Assembly (NCBI RefSeq): GCF_016462545.1
Contig: NZ_JAEMTA010000012.1
Coordinates: 52,181-116,180, forward strand
Length of the DNA stretch: 64,000 nt
Direction: 5' to 3'
Source: Mycolicibacterium sp.
GTDB taxonomy: Bacteria; Actinomycetota; Actinomycetes; Mycobacteriales; Mycobacteriaceae
The notes beneath the pieces were generated by a model. That model saw nothing but the letters and a program-made list of their open reading frames with translations. It made no database searches and was not told the DNA's origin. The first letter of the stretch is position 1; each line of letters starts with the position of its first letter. Below, one piece after another: positions 17,684-27,228 of this stretch. The position numbers and the translations under genes are program-made.

Positions 17684-18412
17684 ATGTATGGCGTGACCGC
17701 CCCGTCAAACGTCAGCGCCCTGCATGACAACGTACTAACGGGCATCGGCGCCGAGATCGTGTCGGGGGCTCTGCCCGCAGGCGGGGTCATCAACCTCGAG
17801 GGTGTCGGGGCACAGTACGGTGTGTCGCGCAGCGTCGCCCGCGAGGCGGTACGGGTCCTCGAATCGATGGGCCTCGTCGCCTCCCGTCGCCGGGTCGGCA
17901 TCACCATCCAACCCGCGGAGCGGTGGAACGTCTTCGATCCGCGAGTCATTCGGTGGCGGCTCGAATCAGGCGACCGCACAGCGCAATTGGTGTCGCTGTC
18001 CGAATTGCGCCGTGGGTTCGAACCGACGGCGGCAGCCCTGGCCGCCCGCCGCGCCGATCCCCATCAGTGCCGCATCATGGCGGCCGCCGTCTCGGACATG
18101 GTGATGCACGGCCGATCCGGTGATCTGGAGTCATACCTATTGGCGGACAAGGTCTTTCACCAAACACTTCTCGAGGCCAGCGGCAACGAGATGTTCCGGG
18201 CCCTCAACGGTGTCGTCGCAGAGGTGCTGACCGGGCGCACCCATCACGGCTTGATGCCGGAGACTCCGAACCCGGTCGCCATCGCGCTGCACGACGAAGT
18301 CGCCCGGGCCATTCGGCTGCGCGACGAACAGGCTGCCGAGCGCGCGATGCGGGAGATCATCGAAGAGGCGATGAGCGACGTCAGCTCGACCGGGGAGGGA
18401 TCGCATGAGTAG
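17684..18412 (+). CDS. gntR: GntR-family (FadR/FCD subfamily) regulator of the gluconate genes
   Basis: A regulator of about 242 residues. The winged helix covers about residues 8-75 (GVINLEGVGAQYGVSRSVAR, then VRVLESMGLVASRRRVGITI). The C-terminal FCD effector domain has the usual metal/ligand surroundings (LRRGFEPTAAALAARRA, then DKVFHQTLLEASGNEMF and HDEVARAIRLRD). It most likely represses gntK-gntT until gluconate or 6-phosphogluconate binds. Candidate starts are ATG 17684, GTG 17693 and ATG 17636; none has a good ribosome site, and the longest would cover the third operator. Confidence 0.85.
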   Translation: MYGVTAPSNVSALHDNVLTGIGAEIVSGALPAGGVINLEGVGAQYGVSRSVAREAVRVLESMGLVASRRRVGITIQPAERWNVFDPRVIRWRLESGDRTAQLVSLSELRRGFEPTAAALAARRADPHQCRIMAAAVSDMVMHGRSGDLESYLLADKVFHQTLLEASGNEMFRALNGVVAEVLTGRTHHGLMPETPNPVAIALHDEVARAIRLRDEQAAERAMREIIEEAMSDVSSTGEGSHE

Positions 18413-19292
18413 AACGCCGACGACGGCCCGCAGGCTGTTCGACCGCTTCGAACCCGTCCATGCGCTTACGTACTTCGCGCCAGAATCCCGCAAGGCCTTC
18501 AAGGAACTTGGCCTTCGCGGATTCTGGATGGGCTACTTCGCGGCACGATCCGCACCGCTGGGTCCGGTCTCCCCGGAGGTCGTCGCGGCCGTCTTCTACA
18601 ACTTCGCGCCCTCGCACGTGGCAGGTGCGCTACCCGGCGCGTGGGAGCTGGCGAGCCCGGCCGACGTCCTACGCGCGCGGGAAGCCTCCGCGGTGGCGGC
18701 CCTGCGCCGCTGCGGCGTGACCGACGGCGATACCGTGCGCATCGCCGCGGACCTGCTGGCGAAGGCCGCCTCCGCCGCCACTCCGGACGGCCGCCCGATC
18801 TTCGCAGCCAACCGGGCGCTGCCCTGGCCCGAGGAGCCCGTTGCCCGGCTCTGGCATGCCGCCACCCTGCTGCGCGAGCAACGCGGGGACGCACACGTCG
18901 CAGTCCTCGTCGCCAACGGCATCGGTGGGCGCGACTGCAACGTCCTGCACGCGGTCGCCGACCGGGTACCTCGAGACTTCATCATGCGCAGCCGTCAGTA
19001 CGACGACGAGGAGTGGCGCCTCTGCGCCGCCCGGCTCTCAGCTCGCGGCATCCTCGATACCGAAGGGGCACTGACGGATTCGGGACGCGCATTCAAGCAG
19101 CATCTCGAGGACTCGACCGACGCGTTGTCCTTGCCGGCGTTCGATGCTCTCGACGACGCCGAGCTCGAACTGCTCTTCCGCACCCTCACGCCAATCACCA
19201 GGTCGGTCATCGGTGCCGGTGACATTCCCGCGGCGACACCCATGGGGTTGGGTCGCGACGACCTCGACGACGACGGCGCGCACCTGAGCTAA
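18405..19292 (+). CDS. SCO6745/SalK-like conserved protein
   Basis: A 295-residue protein starting eight bases inside the end of gntR, so it is co-transcribed with it. The pattern [20 protein letters not shown] near residue 11, [20 protein letters not shown] near 41 and [19 protein letters not shown] near 62 is that of the actinobacterial SCO6745 family, whose function is not established. The C-terminal third contains a winged-helix-like stretch ([20 protein letters not shown]). There is no signal peptide or membrane span. Linkage to the gluconate regulator may be incidental. Confidence 0.7.
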   Translation: MSRTPTTARRLFDRFEPVHALTYFAPESRKAFKELGLRGFWMGYFAARSAPLGPVSPEVVAAVFYNFAPSHVAGALPGAWELASPADVLRAREASAVAALRRCGVTDGDTVRIAADLLAKAASAATPDGRPIFAANRALPWPEEPVARLWHAATLLREQRGDAHVAVLVANGIGGRDCNVLHAVADRVPRDFIMRSRQYDDEEWRLCAARLSARGILDTEGALTDSGRAFKQHLEDSTDALSLPAFDALDDAELELLFRTLTPITRSVIGAGDIPAATPMGLGRDDLDDDGAHLS

Positions 19293-19618
19293 CGCGGTAC
19301 GTACATGATCAGGCCGACGCCCACCAGGCAGATGGTCGCACCCGTGACATCCCAGCGGTCCGGTCGGAACCCGTCGGCGAGCATGCCCCACAGCAGCGAG
19401 CCCGCGATGAAGATCCCGCCGTACGCGGCGAGCACCCGCCCGAAGTTCGCGTCGGGTTGGAATGCCGCCACGAAGCCGTAGGCACCCAGGGCGAGCACCC
19501 CTGCGCCCGCCCAGAGCCAGCCCCGATGTTCCCTGATGCCCTGCCAGACCAACCAGGCGCCACCGATCTCCAACAGCGCCGCCAGCACGAACAGCACGAC
19601 CGACTTGAGAACCGTCAC
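19289..19618 (-). CDS. YnfA/UPF0060-family small membrane protein
   Basis: About 109 residues with four membrane helices, from GTG 19618 ([20 protein letters not shown]). The motif [19 protein letters not shown] and [20 protein letters not shown] are characteristic of YnfA proteins, relatives of small multidrug-resistance pumps. The start overlaps the stop of the upstream fusion gene by four bases, so it is the last gene of the lipT run. Export of a cationic compound is plausible but unproven. Confidence 0.85.
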   Translation of the reverse strand: MTVLKSVVLFVLAALLEIGGAWLVWQGIREHRGWLWAGAGVLALGAYGFVAAFQPDANFGRVLAAYGGIFIAGSLLWGMLADGFRPDRWDVTGATICLVGVGLIMYVPR

Positions 19619-21609
19619 GGCTGGTTGCGGTTCCACTCCAGCCAGCCGACACCGGTCCGGCCGTCGGTGGTCGTCACGGTGGCCCAGGCCCGCGGAAACC
19701 TGCTGATCCGGCCGTCGGTCGACGTCAACAGAACCGGTGCGTGCCCCTGCACCTCGATGGTCGCGGTGGTGTCACCCGGGGTGATCTCCAGCGTGGTGCC
19801 GATCGGTAAGTCGTTCTCGCCGAACGTCTCTCGGGCCACGACCGTCTGGAGTTCGATGACGTCGCCGTCCCGCTGGACGTACCCGGCCGCCATCGGCGGG
19901 GCGCCGGGAATCCTCAGGTCGAGGCCGTGGAGATGGGTGCCGTCCTCGAGATGCACTGCACTCCACACCCATTCCATGCTCCACCAGTCCCGCGCCGCCC
20001 ACGAATGGTCCCGCTGCCCGGCGACGCCGGAGAACTCGTAGGCGCGGCCGTCCGCGGTCACGGTGCCCGATACCGTGCACGGAATCTCGTACCGGGTCGA
20101 GAGGCGGTATTGGTACGGCGTGCCCGCCGTGGTCCACACCAGGTCCATCTCGAGGTCGACCGGGCGGCCGGACACGCCCCGCAGGAGATCGGCGGGATCG
20201 TCGTAGGCCTCACCCCGGCCGCGTAGCGACACCCGGTAGGACTGCAGCGGTACGACGGCGTCGAGTTCCAGGTCCACCCCGTCGCCATGGACGCGGCCGT
20301 GGTCCTCGGGCAGCTCGGCCTCGAAGTCGAGGACGGCGATGGTGGGCATGTGCGGGCCGCACACCAGCGCGTTGATCCAGGCGTGGCCCTGGTTCGGGAT
20401 CAGGCCAAGCCGCAGCCAGCCACCGACGCCCTGGCCGGGGTCGGCGAAGTCGAAGTACCAGCTCTCGCTCCACAGCGCTTCATCGGTCGGTAGGTGCACT
20501 CCCTCGTCTTCGGCGTTGGGCTGCAACGGTTCCGGTGTCGACGGCTCGGGGAGGACGCTCAACGCATCCGTGTCGAGCACGTGCGTGCAGTGCCGCTCGA
20601 TCATCGTCATGAACATTCGGTCGCCACGCTCGGTGCGCGCGACCAACATGGGCGACACGATCGACATCATCACGCCGAAGAAGCTCTGGCGACGGACACC
20701 GTCGCGGACGTCGTCGATGGTGAGTGCGGCGCCTGGTCCGAGCGCGTCGTGATAGGCCTGCACCAGGCCGTCGCCGTGCGCGCGGCGCTCCTCGACTGGC
20801 AGTGCGCAGCCGAGGAAGTAGGCGACGTCGGTGAGGGCCGGACCCCACGTGACGGTCTGCCAATCCACCACGGTGAGTGGGCGATCGGCACCGTCGGCAC
20901 CGAAGAGCATGTTGTCCAGGCGATAGTCGCCGTGGATCAGACCCTGTGGCCGGCCCGATGCGGCTTCGTCGGCGAGGTAGGCGTCGAAGGCTGCCACCAG
21001 CCGCTCACATACCTCGCGGTGTTGGGGGGCGATGTCGTCGCGGTAGCGCTCGATGAACCCCGCGTAGAGCGCGGCCATCAGACTCTGACTCAGCGGCGAC
21101 TCCCGGTTGAGCCACTCGGCGCCCGCCAGGGCGGCGTCGCCGAGAAGGGGTCCGTGGACGCGGCCCAGTTGGGTGAGCGCCATCCTCGCCTGCTCGATCG
21201 ACGCACCACCGATCTCGTCACCGACGACGGCGGGCGCAGCATCCCCCAGCAGCAGGTCGAAGACGCCGGTCGTCGGGTCGTAGGCGGCGTGATGACACGG
21301 TGCGATCATGCTCCCGGCGGCCAGCCCCGGCGCGATCTCCGTGTAGAACCGCACCTCGCGTTCATAGAGGCCCATCGCGAGACCGGTCTGCCTGCTACTC
21401 GGATCGGCGGCTGCTACTTTCAGTACCACCGACGCTGGGCCGTTCTGGCCATCGGCATAGGTGAGCGACACCCGATAGCACTCGCTCATCTGGCCTGTGC
21501 CGATGCGATCGACCGCGAAGTCGACGACCTCCCCGGCGCCGATCGCCGCCGTCAGCCAGTCGGCCGTCAGGTCTGCAGGACGTTCGATCAGGGCATTCGT
21601 GACGGCCAC
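19615..21609 (-). CDS. Phosphotransferase (APH/ChoK fold) fused to a CrtC-like domain
   Basis: A 664-residue two-domain protein. Residues 1-340 are an aminoglycoside/choline phosphotransferase-fold kinase: catalytic loop [12 protein letters not shown] near 222 and metal-binding VVDWQT near 242, with a preceding VVLKVAA lysine region. Residues about 360-664 are beta-rich ([49 protein letters not shown]) and resemble hydroxyneurosporene-synthase/CrtC lipocalin-like domains. The substrate is unknown. It starts four bases after the amine oxidase stop and is coupled to the YnfA-like gene. A stand-alone paralogue of the kinase domain lies at 48024-49103. Confidence 0.7.
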   Translation of the reverse strand: MAVTNALIERPADLTADWLTAAIGAGEVVDFAVDRIGTGQMSECYRVSLTYADGQNGPASVVLKVAAADPSSRQTGLAMGLYEREVRFYTEIAPGLAAGSMIAPCHHAAYDPTTGVFDLLLGDAAPAVVGDEIGGASIEQARMALTQLGRVHGPLLGDAALAGAEWLNRESPLSQSLMAALYAGFIERYRDDIAPQHREVCERLVAAFDAYLADEAASGRPQGLIHGDYRLDNMLFGADGADRPLTVVDWQTVTWGPALTDVAYFLGCALPVEERRAHGDGLVQAYHDALGPGAALTIDDVRDGVRRQSFFGVMMSIVSPMLVARTERGDRMFMTMIERHCTHVLDTDALSVLPEPSTPEPLQPNAEDEGVHLPTDEALWSESWYFDFADPGQGVGGWLRLGLIPNQGHAWINALVCGPHMPTIAVLDFEAELPEDHGRVHGDGVDLELDAVVPLQSYRVSLRGRGEAYDDPADLLRGVSGRPVDLEMDLVWTTAGTPYQYRLSTRYEIPCTVSGTVTADGRAYEFSGVAGQRDHSWAARDWWSMEWVWSAVHLEDGTHLHGLDLRIPGAPPMAAGYVQRDGDVIELQTVVARETFGENDLPIGTTLEITPGDTTATIEVQGHAPVLLTSTDGRISRFPRAWATVTTTDGRTGVGWLEWNRNQP

Positions 21610-21613
21610 GTGA

Positions 21614-23590
21614 TCAGCTCCCGGAGTGACAGGAGTCGGACGACGCGGGCAGCACGTCCAGGGCCGGATTGCGGTCGAAGAAGCCGAATGGCTTGAGCCA
21701 GAACGACACCACGTCCACCGGCATCACGGGCCAGTCCTCGGGACGGGTGATGTGGTGCAGCCCGAAGACGTACCAGAGCACGACGTCGGTGTTGTCGATG
21801 GACCGGTTCGCCTTGGTCCACAGCCCCAGACCGGTGTCCTCGACCGACTGGTTGACGAACTCACCCGCCGGCCAACGTTCGTCGGCCGAGTTCGGCGTCA
21901 CCCACACCGTGTGGCCGATCACGTTGGCGCGCTTCAACACTGGTGAAGCTGGATCGAACATCGGCGGGATCGCTCCGCCGGGCACCAGCTTGTAGGCGGG
22001 ATGGGTGCCCAGGGAGTTGGTGACGTTGGTGTTGACGACCTTCCACGCCCGCTGCGTGGCGAAGTCGAAGTCCTGCTTGCCGTCGGACTCGGTGCGCAAC
22101 GGGACGTTCCGGGTGACGAGTGAGAGCCCGTAGGGATTGTCGGGACCCATGGGCTCAGCGTAGGACTCCGACGTGAACACGGTGTTGTCATTGCCGTCGA
22201 CGTCCATGTCGAGGCGCGCGACCAGGAAGTGTTGGTGATACGGCGCATACGTGCGCTCATCGACCAGCGTCCCGTTCGGGTTCGGCGCACCGGGCGCGAG
22301 CGGAGTCGTCACCATGATGCCGGTGGCCCGGACCTCGCATTCGATGTTGCCGTCTTGATAGAGGCGCCAGTAGACCAGGTACTCGTAGTTGGCGACCGTG
22401 ACGTGAAACGAGATGGTCAGGCGACGCATCCGACGTACCTCGGCGCCCGCGTCGTGGTCGACGTGCTTCCACAGCACGGCACCGTCCTCCTCGTGGATGC
22501 AGATCGCGTTGGTGATGGTGTACGGATCGCCCTTGCTGTCGTGCATGACGGCGTCGAGGTAGCGGATCTCACCGAGACAATCGCAGCCCAGTTCGAGCGA
22601 GGTCGTCATGAAGCCGAGGCCCCACTCGCCGATGTCGAATGCGGTGCGGCGGTAGTGATCGGCGGAGGAATCGCGGTACGGCACGATCATCTCGGCGAAC
22701 GACATCCGGTGCGCAACCGAGCGTTCGCGATCACCGTCGCGGTAACGCACCGTGTGCAGCGTCATGCCCTCCCGGTAGTTGAAGCCGACACGCAGCGACC
22801 AGTTCTGCCATCGCAGGAGATTGCCGTCGAGAGTGAACGACGGCCCCTCGGGCTGGGTGACGAGCAGCGGTTTCAGCGGCTCGCGAGTGGATGCCGACCG
22901 GATGCGTTCCGGTACGTGTTTGGGTACGTATTCGCCCATCACGTCCGGCGTGTCGAGTCCCCCGCCGGCGAACGGACCACCGTCCTCCACCCGCAGCACC
23001 TCCATGCTGTTCAGGTCGACGACGCAGTGCAGACCGCTGACCAGATGTGCGTAGGGGTTGGCTCCGGGGGCATCCTTGCGCCAGGTGTCCGACCAGCCCA
23101 GCCTGCGGTCGCGGTACTCGGGTGGGGCGACGGCGTCGCCGAAGGTCCAGGTATCCATGAACACGTTGTCGAGATCGGTGATGCCCCGTGCAGCGAGGGC
23201 GGCGACCACGTCGGGGTGGGCGCGCAGCACCTGATCGCATTCGATGAACTCGTCGACGGTGAAGTTGGCCTGGACCCCGGGCACGTGCTCGAAGGTCTCG
23301 ACCCGATCATCGCTGAGCGAGACCACGCTCTTGAAGGTCTGGTTGGTCGACCGGTCGAAGCAGATCACGGTGGCGCGGCGAGCGGGTACGGTGCCGTCCC
23401 CCTCGAATGCACGCAGCTCGTCCTTGCTCGGCTCCAGCATCTCGATGGAGGCGAATCGCCAACCCCTCTCCGAGGTCGCCGACGGTGCGGCTCCTACCTG
23501 GTGTTCGCGGTGCAACAACGCAGCGACAGCGGTGAATTCGGCGGCCGACAGTGGGTCCAGTGGATGCGTCACGACACCACTCGACCACAT
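21614..23590 (-). CDS. Copper-containing primary amine oxidase
   Basis: A 658-residue enzyme that would oxidise a primary amine to aldehyde, ammonia and hydrogen peroxide. The topaquinone precursor Tyr402 is in VANYEY; the copper ligands are His452 and His454 (PYHQHF) and one histidine of LHHITRPEDWPVMPVD near 612; the catalytic base is Asp319 in AFDIGEWGLG. All key residues are present. There is no signal peptide, so it is cytoplasmic like the Arthrobacter enzymes. A GTG at 23572 (VTHPLDPLSAAEF) is an alternative start. It lies 43 bases after lipT and 4 bases before the kinase fusion. Confidence 0.92.
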   Translation of the reverse strand: MWSSGVVTHPLDPLSAAEFTAVAALLHREHQVGAAPSATSERGWRFASIEMLEPSKDELRAFEGDGTVPARRATVICFDRSTNQTFKSVVSLSDDRVETFEHVPGVQANFTVDEFIECDQVLRAHPDVVAALAARGITDLDNVFMDTWTFGDAVAPPEYRDRRLGWSDTWRKDAPGANPYAHLVSGLHCVVDLNSMEVLRVEDGGPFAGGGLDTPDVMGEYVPKHVPERIRSASTREPLKPLLVTQPEGPSFTLDGNLLRWQNWSLRVGFNYREGMTLHTVRYRDGDRERSVAHRMSFAEMIVPYRDSSADHYRRTAFDIGEWGLGFMTTSLELGCDCLGEIRYLDAVMHDSKGDPYTITNAICIHEEDGAVLWKHVDHDAGAEVRRMRRLTISFHVTVANYEYLVYWRLYQDGNIECEVRATGIMVTTPLAPGAPNPNGTLVDERTYAPYHQHFLVARLDMDVDGNDNTVFTSESYAEPMGPDNPYGLSLVTRNVPLRTESDGKQDFDFATQRAWKVVNTNVTNSLGTHPAYKLVPGGAIPPMFDPASPVLKRANVIGHTVWVTPNSADERWPAGEFVNQSVEDTGLGLWTKANRSIDNTDVVLWYVFGLHHITRPEDWPVMPVDVVSFWLKPFGFFDRNPALDVLPASSDSCHSGS

Positions 23591-23633
23591 CGGCCGCGCA
23601 CCCGCAGCGGGATCAGGAGAAACCGCAGATGCC

Positions 23634-25148
23634 CTACTTCGCGGCCAGCGTGAACCCTTCCCACGCCTGTCGCCGATCGGCGTTGGGGTCGTATTCGAGG
23701 TGCGAGTTCCTGTCGAAGACCATGACCGCGCGCTGATCGGCCGTGTACTGCGGCCAGCCGTCGCCCGGCACTCCGGTGCGGCTGAACGTGCGCCATCTGC
23801 CCTGGACGTCGTTGCTGACCCGGCGGGCCGAACGACGATCCGCGGCGGCGGTCATCAGTGAGCCGAACCGGGTGCGGTAGACGTCGAACACGGCGAACAA
23901 CTCGGTGGCGTGCGTGGCGCCCAAGCCCGACCAGTGGAAGGTGCGCGGTGCGTAGTCATACCGGTAGACGTAGGTGGGCGCGTGCCTGCCGTGGGCGCTG
24001 GCGATCTGCCATGCCGCCGTTCCGAAGGCGAAGTCGCCGCCGAGGCTGATGCAGGCACTGGGACTCGGGTAGCCGGGATACGCCTCGGTGATCCGGCTGC
24101 GCGACTCGACGTCCAGATCGGCCAGGAGCAGATCGATCGCGGGCTCGGTCATGGGCAGCAACTGCAGGAAGCGGGTGAAAAGCCGACCCTCGTCGGCGTT
24201 GGTGCCCACGATGAGTGGCACTCGGTGTGCGGTGCCGTTCCGCATGGCCTCGAGTGGATCCTGCGGCAGGTACTCGGTGTCGAAGGTCGGGCCGACGATG
24301 AATGCGCCACGCATCTCCTTCATGCCGCGTCGCATCACCGTGTCGAGCGCGTCGACCAGTTCCTTGGGTCGCGCCGTCATCACCGCGGCGGCAGCTTCGT
24401 CACGCTCCACCCCGAGCACGCCGACGAGGTCGTCGGCGAATGCGGCGGCGACGTCGGGCGGGCCCGCCATGCCACTCGCCGGACTCTCGGAGATGGCCTG
24501 TGCAAAGAGCCCTTTGGCTGACGGTGTCGCGAGCAGCGTCGCGACGGCATGCGCACCGGCGCTCTCGCCGAAGATCGTCACGTTGTCGGGATCGCCGCCA
24601 AAGGCTGCGACGTTGTCGCGAACCCAGCGCAGCGCCATGACCAGGTCGCGCAGGTAGAGGTTGTCGTCGATGGGGTGCTCGGGCGTCGATAGCGCCGAGA
24701 GGTCCATACAGCCAAGCGCCCCGAGCCGGTAGTTCACCGAAACATAGACACAGCCTCGTCGCGCCATGGACGCGCCGTCGTAGATCGGCGTCGCCGAGCT
24801 GCCGAGGATGTATCCGCCTCCATGGATGAAGAACATCACCGGCAACGGCTCGTCTTCCGACGAGTGAGCTTCCGGCGCAACGACGTTGACCGTCAGACAG
24901 TCCTCGCTCATCGGCTGATACCTGCCGACGCCCAGCAACGTGTACCTGCGCTGCTGGGGTGCGCAATAGGTATAGCCGTGGCAATACCGCACGCCCGGCC
25001 ACGGCTGGACCGGCTGCGGCGCCCGCAGGCGCAAGCGCCCTACCGGAGGCTTGGCGAACGGGATGGAGCGCCAGCGGTGGACGCCGTCGGCGGTGAATCC
25101 CTCGATGACGCCACTGTCGACGGTCACCCGAATGGTGCGATCGTGCAT
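23634..25148 (-). CDS. lipT: Type B carboxylesterase, LipT-like
   Basis: A 504-residue alpha/beta hydrolase of the carboxylesterase B/para-nitrobenzyl esterase family. The oxyanion hole is HGGGY at 109-113, nucleophile Ser196 in GESAG, Glu320 in NADEGRLF and His413 in LGATHATELF, so the triad is complete. SEDCLTVNVV is the family's second signature. There is no signal peptide. Position next to lppI matches M. tuberculosis Rv2045c, hence the symbol. It heads a leftward run with an amine oxidase, a kinase fusion and a YnfA-like protein. A leaderless-type promoter adjoins its ATG. Confidence 0.9.
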   Translation of the reverse strand: MHDRTIRVTVDSGVIEGFTADGVHRWRSIPFAKPPVGRLRLRAPQPVQPWPGVRYCHGYTYCAPQQRRYTLLGVGRYQPMSEDCLTVNVVAPEAHSSEDEPLPVMFFIHGGGYILGSSATPIYDGASMARRGCVYVSVNYRLGALGCMDLSALSTPEHPIDDNLYLRDLVMALRWVRDNVAAFGGDPDNVTIFGESAGAHAVATLLATPSAKGLFAQAISESPASGMAGPPDVAAAFADDLVGVLGVERDEAAAAVMTARPKELVDALDTVMRRGMKEMRGAFIVGPTFDTEYLPQDPLEAMRNGTAHRVPLIVGTNADEGRLFTRFLQLLPMTEPAIDLLLADLDVESRSRITEAYPGYPSPSACISLGGDFAFGTAAWQIASAHGRHAPTYVYRYDYAPRTFHWSGLGATHATELFAVFDVYRTRFGSLMTAAADRRSARRVSNDVQGRWRTFSRTGVPGDGWPQYTADQRAVMVFDRNSHLEYDPNADRRQAWEGFTLAAK

Positions 25149-25154
25149 GACCCG

Positions 25155-25160
25155 ACGTTA
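25155..25160 (-). promoter_or_regulatory. -10 hexamer TAACGT, leaderless spacing (lipT)
   Basis: On the minus strand TAACGT ends six bases before ATG 25148. It shares a 76-base divergent spacer with the lppI promoter. Confidence 0.6.
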
Positions 25161-25212
25161 GCGAAGAACTGCCGGGCCGACGTGCCTGACGTGCCGTGGC
25201 GACTGTGCCAGC

Positions 25213-25218
25213 TACCCT
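25213..25218 (+). promoter_or_regulatory. -10 hexamer TACCCT, leaderless spacing (lppI)
   Basis: TACCCT ends six bases before ATG 25225. It lies within a GCCAG-CTACC-CTGGC inverted repeat (25207-25221), which could also serve as an operator. Confidence 0.6.
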
Positions 25219-25224
25219 GGCGGC

Positions 25225-25914
25225 ATGCGAATAGCCCTACTCGTCGCCCTATCTGCGCTGGTAGCAGGCTGTTCGACGACAACCGACGGCTCGGCGAACC
25301 AGGCCGAGACCCGCTCGGCCACCAGCACTCCGACGAGTTCGAACCCGCCGCGGACGTCGCCCCCGACCTCGACGCAGCCCCCTCTTGCTCCTCCTGCCCG
25401 CGGCGCGGCGATCTCCGAGGTCATCCGCTGGATCGAGGCGGGCACGCCCGCCGACGTCGCCGGCTACCACTCGATGACCCGTGGAGGCGAGATCACGAAC
25501 CTCGGCGACGGGGTGGCCTTCATTACCGCGGGTACCGAGAACAACTGCGTCACCAACCGGTTCCAGGACGGTGCCCTGGCCTGCCTGGTGAAGCTGAAGG
25601 ATCCACCGCCGCGCCCGACGGGATTCGAAACCGCGTGGAAGGACAACTGGGTGGACTACGCCGGGACGACGATCGACATCGGCTCGCCACACGGCGATCC
25701 GGGTCCCTTCGTCGATGGCACGGGCGCCGAACTACCGGCCGGACGGACGTTGGCGTTCGGCGACTACCGGTGCCGTGCCGATGCGGCGGGTCTCTTCTGC
25801 GTCGACTATGCCCACCAGACGGCAGTCGCGTTGAGCGCGAACGGCATCGAGCCGTTCGGTTGCCTCCAGAAGGCGACCCCGCCCGCAGACATCGGACTCC
25901 GGTTCACCTGCTGA
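25225..25914 (+). CDS. lppI: Lipoprotein LppI
   Basis: A 229-residue exported lipoprotein with a short signal peptide and lipobox LVAGC (acylated Cys16), followed by a Ser/Thr/Pro-rich linker to about residue 60 and then a globular domain with several cysteines (NNCVTNRF, ACLV, YRCR, FCVD, FGCL, FTC). The paired cysteines are consistent with disulfides outside the membrane. Its place beside lipT matches M. tuberculosis Rv2046. The function is unknown. Confidence 0.82.
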   Translation: MRIALLVALSALVAGCSTTTDGSANQAETRSATSTPTSSNPPRTSPPTSTQPPLAPPARGAAISEVIRWIEAGTPADVAGYHSMTRGGEITNLGDGVAFITAGTENNCVTNRFQDGALACLVKLKDPPPRPTGFETAWKDNWVDYAGTTIDIGSPHGDPGPFVDGTGAELPAGRTLAFGDYRCRADAAGLFCVDYAHQTAVALSANGIEPFGCLQKATPPADIGLRFTC

Positions 25915-25920
25915 CCCGAA

Positions 25921-27195
25921 TTAGGCGGCAGTGCGCCAGGCGAGTATGTCGGCGAAGGCGATTTCGAGGTGGCTTGGGCGACGGCCGAGCCTGCCGGGCA
26001 GGGGTGGTGCCTTCGAGCTGTGGCGGGCGCCGGTGGGGGTGACGACTTGGCAGCCGTGGGTGCCGTCCTCGTCGCGCCGGGTGGTGGTTCGCCAGCCGGG
26101 GGCTTGTTTGGTGTAGTTGCACGCCTCGCAGGTGCCGCGTCCGTTGAGGTCGCTGGTCGCTCCGCCGGCGGCGTGGTCGGCGGCGTGGTCGAGGTGGCGG
26201 ATCGGGGCGTCGCAGTACGGGGTGCGGCAGGTGTCGTCACGCAGGGCGATGTAGCGGGCTAGGCCCGTGGGGAACGCGCGGGCCCGGGATTCCATCGCGA
26301 CCAGGGCCCCGCTCTTGGGGTGGCGGTACAACCGTCGCACGGTGGCCGTCGAGCGCTCATCGCCCGCGGCGTCGGCGGCGAGCCGGCAGGCGATCGCGGC
26401 CGGTATCGGTCCGTAGCCGGGCACCCGGGCCGGTGTCTGGTCACCGCCGAGCAGGCTCTCGTCGGTGATGACGAGCTCGACGGCCACGGGGACCGGGACG
26501 TCGGCCGGGCGGCCGGTGATGCGTTCGACCAGTGTGTCGGCCATGACGTGGCCGCGGCCGCGGCCGTCACCGCAGGTGTCGGCTTCCCGGCGCAGGGTGG
26601 CATAGACCGCGACGCCTTGGGGCATCGGCAGCAGCGCGGTCACGTAGGTCATGTTGTCCGGTGCGGGCCGGCAGGTGACGGTGCGCTCGGATTCGGCCCG
26701 CACGGCCCGGTCCACGATGGCGTGCGGGTCGAGTTCGTAGGCGATGGCCTTGGCGTCGGCCTCGATCCGCTTGTCGCCCTTGCCCTCCAGGCCGGCCTGG
26801 TCGGCGCACATCCGGGCGTCGAGGGTGCGGCGGTCCTGGATGCTCAGGCACGCCGACTCCCGCACGATCAGGGTGGCCCGCCATTCCGAGAGCAGACCGC
26901 CTGCAAGCGCTGCCAGGGTGTGGGGCATTTCGTGGACCAGGGCGCGGGCGAATCCGAGGTGGCGCCCGCCGCGGTTCGGGGAGTCGCGGCGCGCCAGGGC
27001 GATCTCACTGGCCAGGCCCTTACCGCGCCTAGCGGCGGGCACGCCCTGCGCGGCCTCCCGCGACCGGCGCTTGGCATCGAGTTCGGCGGTCAGGACTGCC
27101 TGCTCGGCGGCCGCCGCCGACTTCGAGCGTTCCAGCTCGGCAATGCGCCCCACCAACGCCGCCTCATCGGCAAGGCAATCCACGACATCGAACAT
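25921..27195 (-). CDS. 13E12-repeat family HNH nuclease (DUF222-HNH)
   Basis: A 424-residue protein of the DUF222/13E12 REP family, which is scattered in many copies in mycobacteria. The N-terminal DUF222 helical part includes FARALVHEMPHTLAALAGG and RTLDARMCADQAGLEGKG. The C-terminal HNH/zinc part has RDDTCRTPYCDAPIRHLDHA, then CEACNYTKQAPGW, giving paired cysteines, the catalytic HxDH and the Asn/Lys end of the motif. The fold predicts DNA cleavage, but the biological role and mobility are unproven. ATG 27195 is chosen for a TACTGT -10 seven bases upstream; the frame extends to 27225. Confidence 0.87.
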   Translation of the reverse strand: MFDVVDCLADEAALVGRIAELERSKSAAAAEQAVLTAELDAKRRSREAAQGVPAARRGKGLASEIALARRDSPNRGGRHLGFARALVHEMPHTLAALAGGLLSEWRATLIVRESACLSIQDRRTLDARMCADQAGLEGKGDKRIEADAKAIAYELDPHAIVDRAVRAESERTVTCRPAPDNMTYVTALLPMPQGVAVYATLRREADTCGDGRGRGHVMADTLVERITGRPADVPVPVAVELVITDESLLGGDQTPARVPGYGPIPAAIACRLAADAAGDERSTATVRRLYRHPKSGALVAMESRARAFPTGLARYIALRDDTCRTPYCDAPIRHLDHAADHAAGGATSDLNGRGTCEACNYTKQAPGWRTTTRRDEDGTHGCQVVTPTGARHSSKAPPLPGRLGRRPSHLEIAFADILAWRTAA

Positions 27196-27202
27196 GTGTT
27201 CG

Positions 27203-27208
27203 ACAGTA
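27203..27208 (-). promoter_or_regulatory. -10 hexamer TACTGT, leaderless spacing (HNH gene)
   Basis: On the minus strand TACTGT ends seven bases before ATG 27195, which supports that start over the 30-base longer frame. Confidence 0.5.
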
Positions 27209-27228
27209 GACCGTCCCACCGACAAGTT

